Assembly (NCBI GenBank): GCA_937902925.1
Contig: CALFNN010000103.1
Span: 310,001 to 374,000, forward strand
From: an uncultured Opitutaceae bacterium
GTDB lineage: Bacteria; Verrucomicrobiota; Verrucomicrobiia; Opitutales; Opitutaceae
DNA length: 64,000 bases
Reading direction: 5' to 3'
The translations under genes and the position numbers were made by a program. The first letter of the stretch is position 1. Each line of letters begins with the position of its first letter. The notes beneath the pieces are model-generated. The model saw only the letters and a program-made list of their open reading frames with translations. It did not search any database and was not told the origin of the DNA. This document shows, one piece after another, positions 8,161 to 17,276 of the stretch.

Positions 8161-9363
8161 TCACGCGCGCCGCGGCAGCGCGTGCATCCACGTCGTCAGC
8201 TCCGTGGCATAATCGGACCACGGGCGGAATTTTCTCGCGTTCGCCACCGCGGCGAGCGTCGCGACCTCGCCCGGGGTTTGCAGCAACCGGCCGATCGCCG
8301 CGGCGAGTGACGTCGCGTCGACCGTGTCGAGCGCGATGCAGCCGCCGTCGCGCGCCGCCTCGCCGAGCGCGCCGCGGGCGGAGCAGATGCACGGTCGCCC
8401 ATGCGCGAGGCTTTCGAACACCGGCAGGCCGAATCCCTCCATGAGCGATGGATAAACCGTGAACGCGCATCCGGCGTAGGCGGTGTCGACCTCCGCGTCG
8501 CCCACCGGGCCGTCGTAGCGCAGCGGCCGGCCGGCCGCCTGCAACGCGCGCAGCCGCCCGAGCGCCGCGCGGCCGGTCTGCGGGTGGGCCAGTCCGATGA
8601 GCCGCAACTCGAAGCGGGCGCCGTCCGCCCAGAGCCGCTCACAGGCGTCGAGCAGGGCGAGATGATTCTTCCTCCCTTCGATCGACCCGACGGAAAGCAC
8701 CACGGGCGGCGCGCCGCCAGACGCATTTTCACGGATTGCGTGAAAATGCGAAACGGCAAGGCCGAGCGGGATCGTTTGGACGGGCGGCGCCGCGGTCACG
8801 CCGAGCCAGCGCCAGTAGTCGAGCAACGTGGTCCGCGATTCTTCGGAGATGGCGGCGATGCCGTCGAACAGGAGCAGTTCGCGCAGGTAGGCCGGAAATC
8901 GGGCGACGGTTTTTGTTGGCGTGAGCTCGGGATACTTCAGCGCGATGGCATCGTGAAACAACGCCACGCGCGGTCCGCGCACGGCAGCGAGAAGCGCGGG
9001 CAGCGCCGCCGCGACGCCGGGCGAGAAGACCTCGGGCACGACGAGGCTGGCGGAGGTGGCGGAGCTGAGTTCTGCGAGCTGGCGGCTGAGAGCGGAGCCG
9101 CCGCCGAGGAAGCGGCGGGCTCGGCCGCGGAGTCTGGCGCCGAGCGGCCAGCGCGCGCCGCGTTGGCCGGCGGCGGATTCGGCGGCGAGGTTCGCCAACT
9201 CCCAGGCTTCGAGCGGGCGCCAGGCGCCGAGATGAGGGTCATGCGTGATCGGTCGCGCGGAGTTGCCGAGCGCCGCGAGCAGGGAGCGCGTCACGCGCTG
9301 GATGCCGGTGCGCGCCCGCGTATGGCTGGTATGCGAGAGATCGAGGAGGACCGGAGCGGGCAT
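8161..9363 (-). CDS. Glycosyltransferase family 4
   Basis: A 400-residue GT4 enzyme starting MPAPVLLDLSHTSHTRARTG, followed by IQRVTRSLLAAL. The central part has RVALFHDAIALKYPELTP. The donor half has VVLSVGSIEGRKNHLALLD and FTVYPSLMEGFGLPVFESLA (E-x7-E pattern). I use the ATG at 9363, where homology to the family begins, not an upstream start that adds low-complexity residues. It is a paralogue of the + strand gene at 5775-6806, and the two flank the alpha-oxoamine synthase in opposite orientation. It follows the GT-C gene by 14 bases on the same strand and is probably co-transcribed with it. Confidence 0.86.
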   Translation of the reverse strand: MPAPVLLDLSHTSHTRARTGIQRVTRSLLAALGNSARPITHDPHLGAWRPLEAWELANLAAESAAGQRGARWPLGARLRGRARRFLGGGSALSRQLAELSSATSASLVVPEVFSPGVAAALPALLAAVRGPRVALFHDAIALKYPELTPTKTVARFPAYLRELLLFDGIAAISEESRTTLLDYWRWLGVTAAPPVQTIPLGLAVSHFHAIRENASGGAPPVVLSVGSIEGRKNHLALLDACERLWADGARFELRLIGLAHPQTGRAALGRLRALQAAGRPLRYDGPVGDAEVDTAYAGCAFTVYPSLMEGFGLPVFESLAHGRPCICSARGALGEAARDGGCIALDTVDATSLAAAIGRLLQTPGEVATLAAVANARKFRPWSDYATELTTWMHALPRRA

Positions 9364-9377
9364 GATCGGGTGGCGGG

Positions 9378-10901
9378 TTATCTGGCTTCCGCGCGTGGCG
9401 GCGTGAGCAGCCAGAACGTGGCGTCTCCCACGTGGCCGGCCGGCACCCAGTTGCCGATGCAATGTTCGCCGAGCGCGATCTCGTCCTCCCACCGGTAATT
9501 CAGTGCCGCGACCTGCCGGCCGGTTTTCCGGGCGAGTGCGGCGAGGCGCGTAAACTGGGTGGTGTCGACCAGGTCCCAGCGCAGGATCGGAAAATCGGTG
9601 TAACGGTAGATTGCGCCACTGAACGTCAGCGTGACAATGAGCGTGCCTGGCGGAAGCTGGGCGCGGGCCGTCTCGCAGGCTTTCGCAAAGGTTGTTTCAC
9701 TCTCCGCAATCTTGAGAATGGCAAACCGTTTCACCCAAAACGCCGAGAGACCTGCGGCCCAGACGATGATGGTGAGCGCGGCGAGAGCGGAGGCGCGATT
9801 CCGTCCACCCGGGCCGAGGCGCAGCGCCAGCGCCTGAACGCCGAGCAAACCGGCTAGAATCAGCGCGGGCGTTGCGGGCAGGATAAAACGCAGGCACCAC
9901 CACTGTTCGTGCGAGACGACATAGAACGTGTAGAGGCCCGTGATGGCCACGAACCAGAGCGCAAGCGCAACCAGGTCGCGACCGCGGATGCCGGGAGGCG
10001 CGAAGGCCGCAAAGGGCAGCACGAGCAACGGGGCGGGCAGGAGCAAGGCCAGCCATTTCAAGAAGTGCCACGCCGTCGCCGGGCCCCAGGCGAGCGCGAA
10101 CGTGCCGAACCAATCGCCGTAGCCGGAATGAAACATGCCGCCGTAAAGCGCGTGATTGTAGCTTGCGAGCCATGCCGCGCCCGGCAGTCCGCCGAGCGCG
10201 AACCGCAGGAGCCGCCGCCAGTCCCAGCCGAGCCACACGAGGAGCGCCGGCAGCAGCAGGAGATTCGTCGGCCGCACCAGAACGGCGATGGCGAACGCGG
10301 CGCCGCCGGCCACGGCCCAGCGGCCGGCGCGGCGGGCGCGCAACACGGTCCAGACGGCGGCGAGGCACCACGCGGTGGCCACGGTATCGCTCAACGGCTG
10401 GACCGACGTGAATAAAAGCACCGGGCACAACCCGAGTGCGGCCGCGCCCGCGGCGGCGAGCCAGGCATCGAGCCCGAGTTCGCGGCCGGTCGCATAGCAG
10501 AGCCAGATGGCGCCGAGCGCACCAAACAGGCTGACGGCGAGCGGACCGGCGTGCCAGCCGAGGAGCAGGGCGGCGAACGCGTAGTGCAGCGGCAGGCCGG
10601 TCGGGTAGGTCGGCGTGATCTGCGGATCGCCGGCAAAGGCCCAGAAACCAAGCGGCAGAAACTGGATTCGACTCAGCGCCGACTGCGGGCCGAACTCGGC
10701 GGGGGTGCGCAAATCCGTTTTCAGCCGGCCGGCGGCAAACAGATGGGCGCTGTTAAGGTAGCCAGACTGATCGGACCCGCTGGCAACCACGGAGGTGTGG
10801 GTGCCAAGGATCACGGCATAGGCGGCCAGTGCCAACAGCCCGAGCCAGATCAGGGATTGCGGGGCGCGAGCAGGAGGGCCGGAGGGGTTGGAATTTGCCA
10901 T
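9378..10901 (-). CDS. Multi-spanning membrane glycosyltransferase-like protein (GT-C/PMT type), paralogue A
   Basis: A 507-residue integral membrane protein with roughly ten hydrophobic helices and a short C-terminal soluble part. The first periplasmic loop, SGSDQSGYLNSAHLFAAGRL, has the acidic residue after helix 1 that is typical of GT-C enzymes. These use polyprenyl-phosphate sugars outside the membrane. The start at 10901 gives MANSNPSGPPARAPQSLIW, parallel to the N-terminus MSNPNPSVPPVRAPRWIVW of the neighbouring gene at 11073-12590. The two are tandem paralogues along their full length, including matching C-terminal ends (YTDFPILRWDLVDTTQF against YTDSPVLRWDFLDASNF). The sugar and acceptor are unknown. 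Confidence 0.75.
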   Translation of the reverse strand: MANSNPSGPPARAPQSLIWLGLLALAAYAVILGTHTSVVASGSDQSGYLNSAHLFAAGRLKTDLRTPAEFGPQSALSRIQFLPLGFWAFAGDPQITPTYPTGLPLHYAFAALLLGWHAGPLAVSLFGALGAIWLCYATGRELGLDAWLAAAGAAALGLCPVLLFTSVQPLSDTVATAWCLAAVWTVLRARRAGRWAVAGGAAFAIAVLVRPTNLLLLPALLVWLGWDWRRLLRFALGGLPGAAWLASYNHALYGGMFHSGYGDWFGTFALAWGPATAWHFLKWLALLLPAPLLVLPFAAFAPPGIRGRDLVALALWFVAITGLYTFYVVSHEQWWCLRFILPATPALILAGLLGVQALALRLGPGGRNRASALAALTIIVWAAGLSAFWVKRFAILKIAESETTFAKACETARAQLPPGTLIVTLTFSGAIYRYTDFPILRWDLVDTTQFTRLAALARKTGRQVAALNYRWEDEIALGEHCIGNWVPAGHVGDATFWLLTPPRAEAR

Positions 10902-10923
10902 TGCTCGGTCGTGTTTTGCGGTG

Positions 10924-10964
10924 GCGCAAACTGCCCGTGGGAATTTTGGAAGACAAGCGCTCGC
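10924..10964 (-). repeat. Duplicated leader segment, copy 1
   Basis: About 41 bases just before the gene at 9378-10901 recur before its paralogue at 12612-12652 with only about three mismatches. The common core includes GAATTTTGGAAGACAAGCGC. The segment is non-coding and better conserved than the coding paralogues, so it probably carries a shared promoter or leader function in addition to marking the duplication. Confidence 0.7.
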
Positions 10965-11072
10965 ATCGCCGCTGCGGCCGGGCAGTGCCGTGGGGTGACC
11001 GCAACTCAAGCTAGGCCGCGTTGACGGCCAGCCTTGCTCGTTTACGTCGGCGGCTTTCTCCCGCGGGCGGAT

Positions 11073-12590
11073 TCATTTCTCGGCGGCCGGTCCCAGCTGC
11101 CAGAGGGTGACATTACCGACTGCTGCGAGGCGCCTCCATGGGCCGGGACAGTGTTCGCGCAGCGCGTCCTGCTCCTCGACGTCAAAAAGCACGGCGCAAA
11201 TTGGCAGACCGGACTTGCGCGCGCGGTCGGCGTAGCGACCGAAATTCGAGGCGTCCAGAAAGTCCCATCGCAAGACGGGCGAGTCGGTGTAGTAGTAGAT
11301 GGAGCCGCTGAACAAGGAGCAAAGGACGAGGGCGTTTTTGGGGAATAGTGCGCGTGCAGTGAGGGACGCGGAGGTATAGGCGTTCTCGTAGCCTCTTGTA
11401 TAGAATACCGCGTGAGGCCGCGTCCAACACCACGAGGCGACCACGGCCCAAACGGCGACGATCAGCGCTGCGACACAACGGATGTGGCCCGCGGTGTTGG
11501 CGACATGGGTGCGTGCGAGTGCGTCGATGCCAAGCATTCCGGCGAGAACCAGCGCTGGTATTGCTGGCAGAATAAAACGCAAGCAACTCCACGCTTCGTG
11601 GGAAATGGAGTAACTCAGATAGACCGCGGTGATCGCGGCGAACCAGAGGCCAAGGGCGAGCAGTTCGCGCGTGCGCGTTTCCCGCCGGCCGAGCGCGGCC
11701 AGCGGCAGCACGAACAGGACCGCCGGCAGGAACACGGCGAGCCAGTGGAGGAAATGCAGCGCGGTGGGTGCGACATAGCTCGCCGCGAACGCGGTGCCCA
11801 GGGAGGGATAACCCGACCGCAACACGCCGCCGTAGAGGGCGTCGTTGTAGAACGCGAGCCACCCGGCGGCCGGCAGGCCGGCGAGCGCCGCGAGTGCAAG
11901 GCGACGCCAGCGCCACCCGAGCAGGACGACCAGCGCAGGCAGCAGGACGATATCGGTGGGCCGGACGAGCACCGCGATTCCGCAGGCCGCGCCGCAGGCG
12001 GCCGACCAGCCGGCGTGCCGGCGGGCCCGCAGCGCCGCCCACACCGCGCCGAGACACCACGCGGTGGCGAGCGTGTCGCTCAACGGCTGAATGGAAGTGT
12101 AAAGCAGCACCGGACATGCCGCCAGCACGACGGCGGCGGCGGCGGCGAGCGACACGGCAAGCCCGAGTTCGCGACCGACGGCATAGCACAGCCACACGGC
12201 GGCGACGGCGGCGGAAAGACCGCAAAGCAACGGCCCCCATGACCAACCCAGAATCTTTCCCGCGATTGCGAGATGCAGCGGCAGCCCGACGGGATAGGTC
12301 GGCACCATGCGCGGACTTTCGGCGGTCGCCCTGAAACCCAGGGGCTGAAAATCCGGGCGGAATAGCCCGGCCGGGCCGCCGAGTTCGGCCGGAACACGCA
12401 CCTCCGTGGCGAGTCGCCCCGCGGCGAGCAGCCGCGCACTGTTGAGATAACCGGAGGAATCGGAACCACCGGCCGCCACCGTGGAGTTTCGCGCCAGGAA
12501 CACCGCGTAGCCTGCCAGTGCAGCCAGTCCGAGCCAGACGATCCACCGCGGCGCGCGGACGGGCGGGACGGAGGGATTGGGATTTGACAT
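11073..12590 (-). CDS. Multi-spanning membrane glycosyltransferase-like protein (GT-C/PMT type), paralogue B
   Basis: A 505-residue integral membrane protein, full-length paralogue of the next gene on this strand (9378-10901). It starts MSNPNPSVPPVRAPRWIVW at 12590 and has the loop AAGGSDSSGYLNSARLLAAG, again with an acidic residue after the first helix. Conserved interior pieces include TYPVGLPLHLAIAGKILGW and YTSIQPLSDTLATAWCL, each with a counterpart in paralogue A. It is likely a GT-C-type transferase or a related envelope protein, and specificity is unknown. A 171-base gap separates it from paralogue A; each copy has its own leader carrying the same repeated segment. Confidence 0.75.
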   Translation of the reverse strand: MSNPNPSVPPVRAPRWIVWLGLAALAGYAVFLARNSTVAAGGSDSSGYLNSARLLAAGRLATEVRVPAELGGPAGLFRPDFQPLGFRATAESPRMVPTYPVGLPLHLAIAGKILGWSWGPLLCGLSAAVAAVWLCYAVGRELGLAVSLAAAAAVVLAACPVLLYTSIQPLSDTLATAWCLGAVWAALRARRHAGWSAACGAACGIAVLVRPTDIVLLPALVVLLGWRWRRLALAALAGLPAAGWLAFYNDALYGGVLRSGYPSLGTAFAASYVAPTALHFLHWLAVFLPAVLFVLPLAALGRRETRTRELLALGLWFAAITAVYLSYSISHEAWSCLRFILPAIPALVLAGMLGIDALARTHVANTAGHIRCVAALIVAVWAVVASWCWTRPHAVFYTRGYENAYTSASLTARALFPKNALVLCSLFSGSIYYYTDSPVLRWDFLDASNFGRYADRARKSGLPICAVLFDVEEQDALREHCPGPWRRLAAVGNVTLWQLGPAAEK

Positions 12591-12611
12591 GAAGCGGTCG
12601 CGTTCTGTGAT

Positions 12612-12652
12612 GCGCAAACTGCACGTGAGAATTTTGGAAGACAAGCGCCCGC
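12612..12652 (-). repeat. Duplicated leader segment, copy 2
   Basis: This is the second copy of the 41-base leader found at 10924-10964, placed 22 bases before the start of paralogue B. It lies in the 108-base gap shared with the divergent + strand gene at 12699, so it may belong to a promoter for the - strand unit. I cannot assign -35/-10 boxes with confidence. Confidence 0.7.
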
Positions 12653-12698
12653 GTCGGTCGCAAACAAACGTCCGGCGGCGCGGCCCGCGCCAGGCGGG

Positions 12699-14300
12699 AT
12701 GAGCGCGGCGGACGCAGGCACCGGCGGCCGCGGGAAGCGTTGGAGCGTGGGCGCGGCCCAGGCGGGCTGCGCGGCCATTTTCGTCTGGGCGGTCGCGCAA
12801 TTTTATCAACCTGGAACGGGCTTCACGAGCCTCATCTCCATCGGCGACGCGACCGCCGTCCGCGAAGTGGCGGCATTGCGCGGCGTGCCGCACTACGTTT
12901 ACCCGGACTCGGCGGGCTACGACGGGGCCTATTACGTGCAGCTCGCGCTGGACCCGACGCTGCGCAATCCGGAATTGGCCAAGGAGCCGCCGCCGATCGA
13001 CAACCTGCAGTATCGCGCGCGGCGGATTTTGTTTTGCTGGATCGCGTGGGCGCTCGGGCTCGGGCAGCCCGCGTGGATCGTGCAGGCGTTCGCGTTGCTC
13101 AACGTCGCGAGCTGGCTGGCGCTCGCGTGGGTGCTGCTGCGCTGGTTTCCCGCGACGAGCTGGGATGATTTTTTCCGCTGGTTCGCGGTGATGTTTTCGC
13201 ACGGCGTGGCCATGAGTGTGCGCGACTCACTGGTCGACGGGCCGGCGTTGTTGCTGGTGGCCGTCGCGATGGCGGCGAGGGAACGCGGTGCGGCCAACGG
13301 TGGCGCAGCCCTCCTGGGACTCGCCGGGCTGGGCAGGGAAACGAGCCTGCTGGCGCTCGCCGGCTTTGCGCCGGCGGAGGGCCGCCCGCGTGGCGCCTGG
13401 CGAAATTTCGCGCGCGCGGCGATGCTGGCCGCGGTGCCGTTGCTCGCGTGGATGGCGTATGTGCGGTGGCGGATCGGCCCGGCCGACGATCCCGGACTCG
13501 GGAATTTCACGCTGCCGTTCGCCGGGCTCGCGGGAAAATGGGGCGCGGCGCTGGCGGGCGTGACGCCACGCGACGACGGGGCGCTCCGGTGGGCGACGCT
13601 CGCGGCGACCGTGGCGCTCACGGTGCAGTTTCTTTTCTTCGCCCTGCGCTGGCGACCGGGCGAGGCGTGGTGGCGGGTTGGCGCGGTCTTCGCGGTCATG
13701 ATGGCGTTTCTGGCCACGCCGGTGTGGGAGGGCTTTCCCGGCGCCGCCACCCGCGTGCTGCTGCCGATGACGCTTGCGTTCAACGTGCTCGTGCCGCGCG
13801 GACGGGCGTGGCTGCCGGTGCTGCTCGCCGGCAACCTGACGGTGCTGGCAACCCTGCCGGAATTCAATCCGCCGCCGCGCGACTTTCTTCACGTCGCCGG
13901 CGATTCCAGGTTGGTGGCGGCAGTGCAACTCGAGCCGGTGGTCGGATGGGATGGTCCGGAGAGTCGCGGCAATCGCCGTTGGCGCTGGAGTCTTGGGCAG
14001 TCGGACCTGAGGATCCGGAATCACTCGGGCGGACCGGTCGTGGTGACGATGCGCGGTGCGGTGGCAGCGGTGGAAAAACGGAGCGTCCAGATCGCGGTGG
14101 CGGACGCCCCGGTCTGGTCCGGCGAGGTGGCGACGAAGCCGATCGAATTTCAGTTCGAATGCACGGCGCCGCCCGGCGACACCCTCGTGCGCTTCGCCTC
14201 CGACAAGCCGCCGAGCATTCTGCCGCAGGACCCGCGAAAGCTGGCGTTCAACGTGCTCAATTTGGAGGTGGTCGTGAAGCCGGCCGCCGGGCAACGATAG
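12699..14300 (+). CDS. Multi-spanning GT-C-like membrane protein with C-terminal beta-rich domain
   Basis: A 533-residue protein with about nine hydrophobic helices followed by a soluble domain (about 425-533). The first extracytoplasmic loop contains YPDSAGYDGAYYVQLALDP, the DG-type motif seen in many GT-C sugar transferases. The soluble tail ends SILPQDPRKLAFNVLNLEVV. The same kind of ending closes the otherwise different proteins at 19000-21216 and 22127-24346. The start is an ATG at 12699, 108 bases from a divergent gene. A methyltransferase gene follows after six bases, so the two are probably co-transcribed. The acceptor is unknown. Confidence 0.72.
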   Translation: MSAADAGTGGRGKRWSVGAAQAGCAAIFVWAVAQFYQPGTGFTSLISIGDATAVREVAALRGVPHYVYPDSAGYDGAYYVQLALDPTLRNPELAKEPPPIDNLQYRARRILFCWIAWALGLGQPAWIVQAFALLNVASWLALAWVLLRWFPATSWDDFFRWFAVMFSHGVAMSVRDSLVDGPALLLVAVAMAARERGAANGGAALLGLAGLGRETSLLALAGFAPAEGRPRGAWRNFARAAMLAAVPLLAWMAYVRWRIGPADDPGLGNFTLPFAGLAGKWGAALAGVTPRDDGALRWATLAATVALTVQFLFFALRWRPGEAWWRVGAVFAVMMAFLATPVWEGFPGAATRVLLPMTLAFNVLVPRGRAWLPVLLAGNLTVLATLPEFNPPPRDFLHVAGDSRLVAAVQLEPVVGWDGPESRGNRRWRWSLGQSDLRIRNHSGGPVVVTMRGAVAAVEKRSVQIAVADAPVWSGEVATKPIEFQFECTAPPGDTLVRFASDKPPSILPQDPRKLAFNVLNLEVVVKPAAGQR

Positions 14301-14306
14301 GACGGC

Positions 14307-15272
14307 ATGGCTTTCGATTTTCGAGACATTCTCCGGTGGATTCCCGCCTACAAGCGGCTGGAGAAGGAAAACGCGCGGCTGCGTGCGCAAGCGGCGGACT
14401 TGCAGGCCGGGCTCGAGCGCGAGCGCGCGCAGCAGGCGGAATGGTCGCGATTTTTTCCGCCCGGGCATTTCTATTCACCGCTGCCGTCGCGGGAGGAGAT
14501 CGCGGACGCGTATGCGCGGGGCGGCTTCGGGCCGCCGTTTCCGGCGATCGAGCTCAACGAGACGGAGCAGTTCGCCCGGCTCGAACGGTTCGCGGCGTAT
14601 TATCCCGAGCAGCCGTTTCCGGAGCAGCCGGTGGAAGGGCGGCGGTTCCATTTGGACAACCCGTCCTACGGGCACTACGACGCGATCATGCTCTACGGCA
14701 TGCTGCGCGAGGCGCGGCCGCGGCGGATCGTCGAGGTGGGGTCGGGCTTCAGCTCGGCGGCGATGCTCGACCTGAACGAGCGGATGCTCGGGCGGGCGGT
14801 TGATTTCACCTTCATCGATCCGGACATGACGCGATTGCGGTCACTGCTCCGCCCCGAGGACACGGCGCGCTGCCGGCTCATCGAGCGGCGCGTGCAGGAG
14901 GTGCCATTGGACACGTTTGCGGCGCTCGGCGAAAACGACGTGCTCTTCATCGACTCGTCGCACGTCAGCAAGATCGGCAGCGACGTGAACCGGCTGTTCT
15001 TCGACGTGCTGCCGGTGCTCGCACCGGGAGTGCTGATCCACATCCACGACGTCGCGGGGCATCTCGACTATCCGCGCGACTGGTTGGAGGAGGGGAGGGC
15101 GTGGAACGAGCAATACCTGTTGCGCGCCTTCCTGATGAACAATGCCGCCTATCGCATCGAGCTGTTCACGGCGTGGCTGTGGAACCGACGGCATGAGTTT
15201 ATCCGCGAGCGGATGCCGCTGTGCGCCCGCGGTGGCGGCGGGCAGATGTGGCTGCGCAAACTGGCGCGGTGA
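14307..15272 (+). CDS. SAM-dependent methyltransferase (class I, Methyltransf_24-like)
   Basis: A 321-residue protein. Residues about 15-50 (RLEKENARLRAQAADLQAGL) are a short coiled coil. The Rossmann core begins at ARPRRIVEVGSGFSSAAML, which is the SAM-binding motif I. It continues with DFTFIDPDMTRL and NDVLFIDSSHVSK, whose acidic ends fit motifs II and IV. HIHDVAGHLDYPRDW follows. It probably methylates a sugar or lipid intermediate in the cytoplasm. It lies directly after a GT-C-like gene and converges on another methyltransferase gene with 13 bases between the stops. The exact substrate cannot be inferred. Confidence 0.82.
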   Translation: MAFDFRDILRWIPAYKRLEKENARLRAQAADLQAGLERERAQQAEWSRFFPPGHFYSPLPSREEIADAYARGGFGPPFPAIELNETEQFARLERFAAYYPEQPFPEQPVEGRRFHLDNPSYGHYDAIMLYGMLREARPRRIVEVGSGFSSAAMLDLNERMLGRAVDFTFIDPDMTRLRSLLRPEDTARCRLIERRVQEVPLDTFAALGENDVLFIDSSHVSKIGSDVNRLFFDVLPVLAPGVLIHIHDVAGHLDYPRDWLEEGRAWNEQYLLRAFLMNNAAYRIELFTAWLWNRRHEFIRERMPLCARGGGGQMWLRKLAR

Positions 15273-15285
15273 GCGGGCGGGCCCG

Positions 15286-16026
15286 TCACGGCTTGCGGAC
15301 GAGATAGACGCAACTCTCGAAGTCCTGCCCGGACCCGTGGCCGTCGTCGACGAGGACGATTTCGCCGCCCGCGGAACGGACGACGGCCTCGACGTCGGCG
15401 CGCGGGAGCGAGTGCATTTCCATCGCGGGACGGAAGGCGAGATAGGCGTTGAGCCGGCGCCAGGCGTTTTTCAAGAGTGTCGGCGGATACCATGACCGGT
15501 GTGGCGGGCGCACGGGCCGCGAGGTGATTTGGAAATAAACGGCACCGCCGGAAGCACACACGCGGATGAAGTCCGCGATATAGCGTCGCGAATATTCCGG
15601 CGCGACGTGCTGCAGCGTGAGCACGCTGAAGACCAGGTCGAACGTGCCGGTCGCAAAGCAAGCGAGGTCGGCGGCGGAATTGTGGCGGTAGTCGACGCGA
15701 TCGCCGTGGCGGTTGTGCCGGCGCGCGTGATCGAGCATGGCGGCGGAGAGGTCGACGCCGGTCACGTGATCGAAGTGCCCGGCGAGCGCCTGGGTGACCC
15801 GACCAACGCCGCAGCCGAAGTCGAGCGCACGCCGCCGGCCGAGATCCGGAAGGCGCGCCAGAATGACGGCGAGGGCGGCGTCGGTTTCCTGTTGGCCGAC
15901 GGCGAAGAACTCGCCGACGGCCCAGCGGTTGCCCTCCTTGCCGGGCGTGGTCAGGACGGCCCAGAGCGGATCCGTGCGGGCGAATAAGTCCCAGTGCCGG
16001 CGGACCTGCCAGAGTCGCATGGGCAT
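15286..16026 (-). CDS. SAM-dependent methyltransferase (class I)
   Basis: A roughly 246-residue methyltransferase. Motif I is RRALDFGCGVGRVTQALAG, followed by HVTGVDLSAAMLDHARRHN and FDLVFSVLTLQHVAPEYS, a standard Methyltransf_11/25 series. I take MPMRLWQVRRHWDLFARTDP (ATG at 16026, or at 16020) as the start. A longer frame open to 16122 would overlap the preceding gene's stop and adds residues with no recognisable structure. It is the last gene of a three-gene - strand unit with a GT4 enzyme and a PIG-V-like protein. Its substrate is probably a sugar residue of the same glycan. Confidence 0.8.
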   Translation of the reverse strand: MPMRLWQVRRHWDLFARTDPLWAVLTTPGKEGNRWAVGEFFAVGQQETDAALAVILARLPDLGRRRALDFGCGVGRVTQALAGHFDHVTGVDLSAAMLDHARRHNRHGDRVDYRHNSAADLACFATGTFDLVFSVLTLQHVAPEYSRRYIADFIRVCASGGAVYFQITSRPVRPPHRSWYPPTLLKNAWRRLNAYLAFRPAMEMHSLPRADVEAVVRSAGGEIVLVDDGHGSGQDFESCVYLVRKP

Positions 16027-16109
16027 GGCGGTCAGAGTTGAGGCGAAACGGATTCGCCGGGAACCGCGATGACGGGCAGGGAATGGGAGCCGGGGCTTTT
16101 CATTCGAAG

Positions 16110-17261
16110 TTACGTGAACCAATAGCCGTTGACGAAGACGGCGATGGAAAACGCCTGCAATCCGACCGAGGCGGCGAGCAAGGCAAGGCGGGTGTGCGGC
16201 CAGCGGGTCACGACCAGTCCGAGCACGACGTAGAATGGAAACACGACGCTAAAATAACGGGGGAGCGACTCGACGAGTTTGGCGGATAGGTAAACGAAGG
16301 TGAGGCTCAGGCCAAGGAGCGTGTAGCTCACCGGCAGGCGCAGCAGGGCGCCGCCGAGGAGCAGGAGCCACGCGATGAAGACGGCGCCGGCGAACCACAC
16401 TTGATAGAACGGCGAAAGCAGCGTCCGGTAGTTGCCGGTGGTGAACAGATCACCGAAATAGCTGAAGGTCCGGCCCCACGCGGACTGGGCTTGGAAATAA
16501 TAGAGCGGATCGCCGAACCGGGTGGAGAGGAGGGCGGCGAACACGAGCGTGCCCGCGAATGGCAGGAGGCAACTCGCGAGCGGTCCCGGGCGCAGGGCGC
16601 GCAAGCCCCGGCCCTCGCGGTGCAGTGACTCCAGGTATTGCCAGAGGAGGGGAACCACGAGGGTGATGCCGACCAGCCGGGTGAGCGCGGCCAGCGCGCC
16701 AAGCAGGCCGGCGAACAGCCAGCGTTCTCGGCGGGCGCTGTCGAGCGAGCCGATGACGAGCAACAGAAACAATGGCTCCGAGTAGAGGGTCGAGAAGAAG
16801 AAACTCACGGGACCGGCGAGAAGGAAGACGACGCTGCGGGTCGCGACGCGCGGGTCGCCGGTTTCGCGGGCAGCGGCCCGCCACAGCCAAACGCAGGCGC
16901 CGAGGAGGCAGGCGTTCGACACGAGGTAGCCGGCGAGCTTCGCGTTGATCATCCCGAGCGACGCGATGCGGATCAGCCAACCGTAGAGCGGGAGAAAAAC
17001 GGCGTTCGAGGCGGCGGTGGCCGTCGGGCCGTGGTAGCCGTTTTGCACGACATCGAGATGCCAGTTGGCGTCCCAGCGGAAAAAACAATCGGGCGGGGAA
17101 ACCGGCGGCGTGTAGTAGGGGCCTTTCGCCACGACGAGCAGCGAGCCCATGCCGACCAGCCAGATCGCGAGGCGCGAGACGATAAAGAGTTTCAGGATCG
17201 TCGCGATCGGCACGCGAGCATGGGCGTCGCCTTGTCCGGATCCGCTCGGCAGGGCGCTCAT
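16110..17261 (-). CDS. PIG-V-like GT-C mannosyltransferase family membrane protein
   Basis: A 383-residue integral membrane protein with about nine to ten helices. The loop after helix 1 has DCFFRWDANWHLDVVQNGYH, followed by NAVFLPLYGWLIRIASL; the pattern of a WD loop followed by FxPLYP-like residues resembles PIG-V family mannosyltransferases. SFFFSTLYSEPLFLLL is another feature of that family. Such enzymes use lipid-linked sugar donors on the outer face of the membrane. The sugar here is unknown. The start is 15 bases from the stop of the upstream GT4 gene, suggesting coupling. Confidence 0.75.
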   Translation of the reverse strand: MSALPSGSGQGDAHARVPIATILKLFIVSRLAIWLVGMGSLLVVAKGPYYTPPVSPPDCFFRWDANWHLDVVQNGYHGPTATAASNAVFLPLYGWLIRIASLGMINAKLAGYLVSNACLLGACVWLWRAAARETGDPRVATRSVVFLLAGPVSFFFSTLYSEPLFLLLVIGSLDSARRERWLFAGLLGALAALTRLVGITLVVPLLWQYLESLHREGRGLRALRPGPLASCLLPFAGTLVFAALLSTRFGDPLYYFQAQSAWGRTFSYFGDLFTTGNYRTLLSPFYQVWFAGAVFIAWLLLLGGALLRLPVSYTLLGLSLTFVYLSAKLVESLPRYFSVVFPFYVVLGLVVTRWPHTRLALLAASVGLQAFSIAVFVNGYWFT

Positions 17262-17276
17262 GCTTTTGCCGGGCCG

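Noticed and set aside
16027-16122. N-terminal extension of the methyltransferase gene to 16122
   Set aside because: The added residues are basic and not conserved-looking, and the start would overlap the stop of the preceding gene; MPMRLWQVRRHWDL is a normal start.
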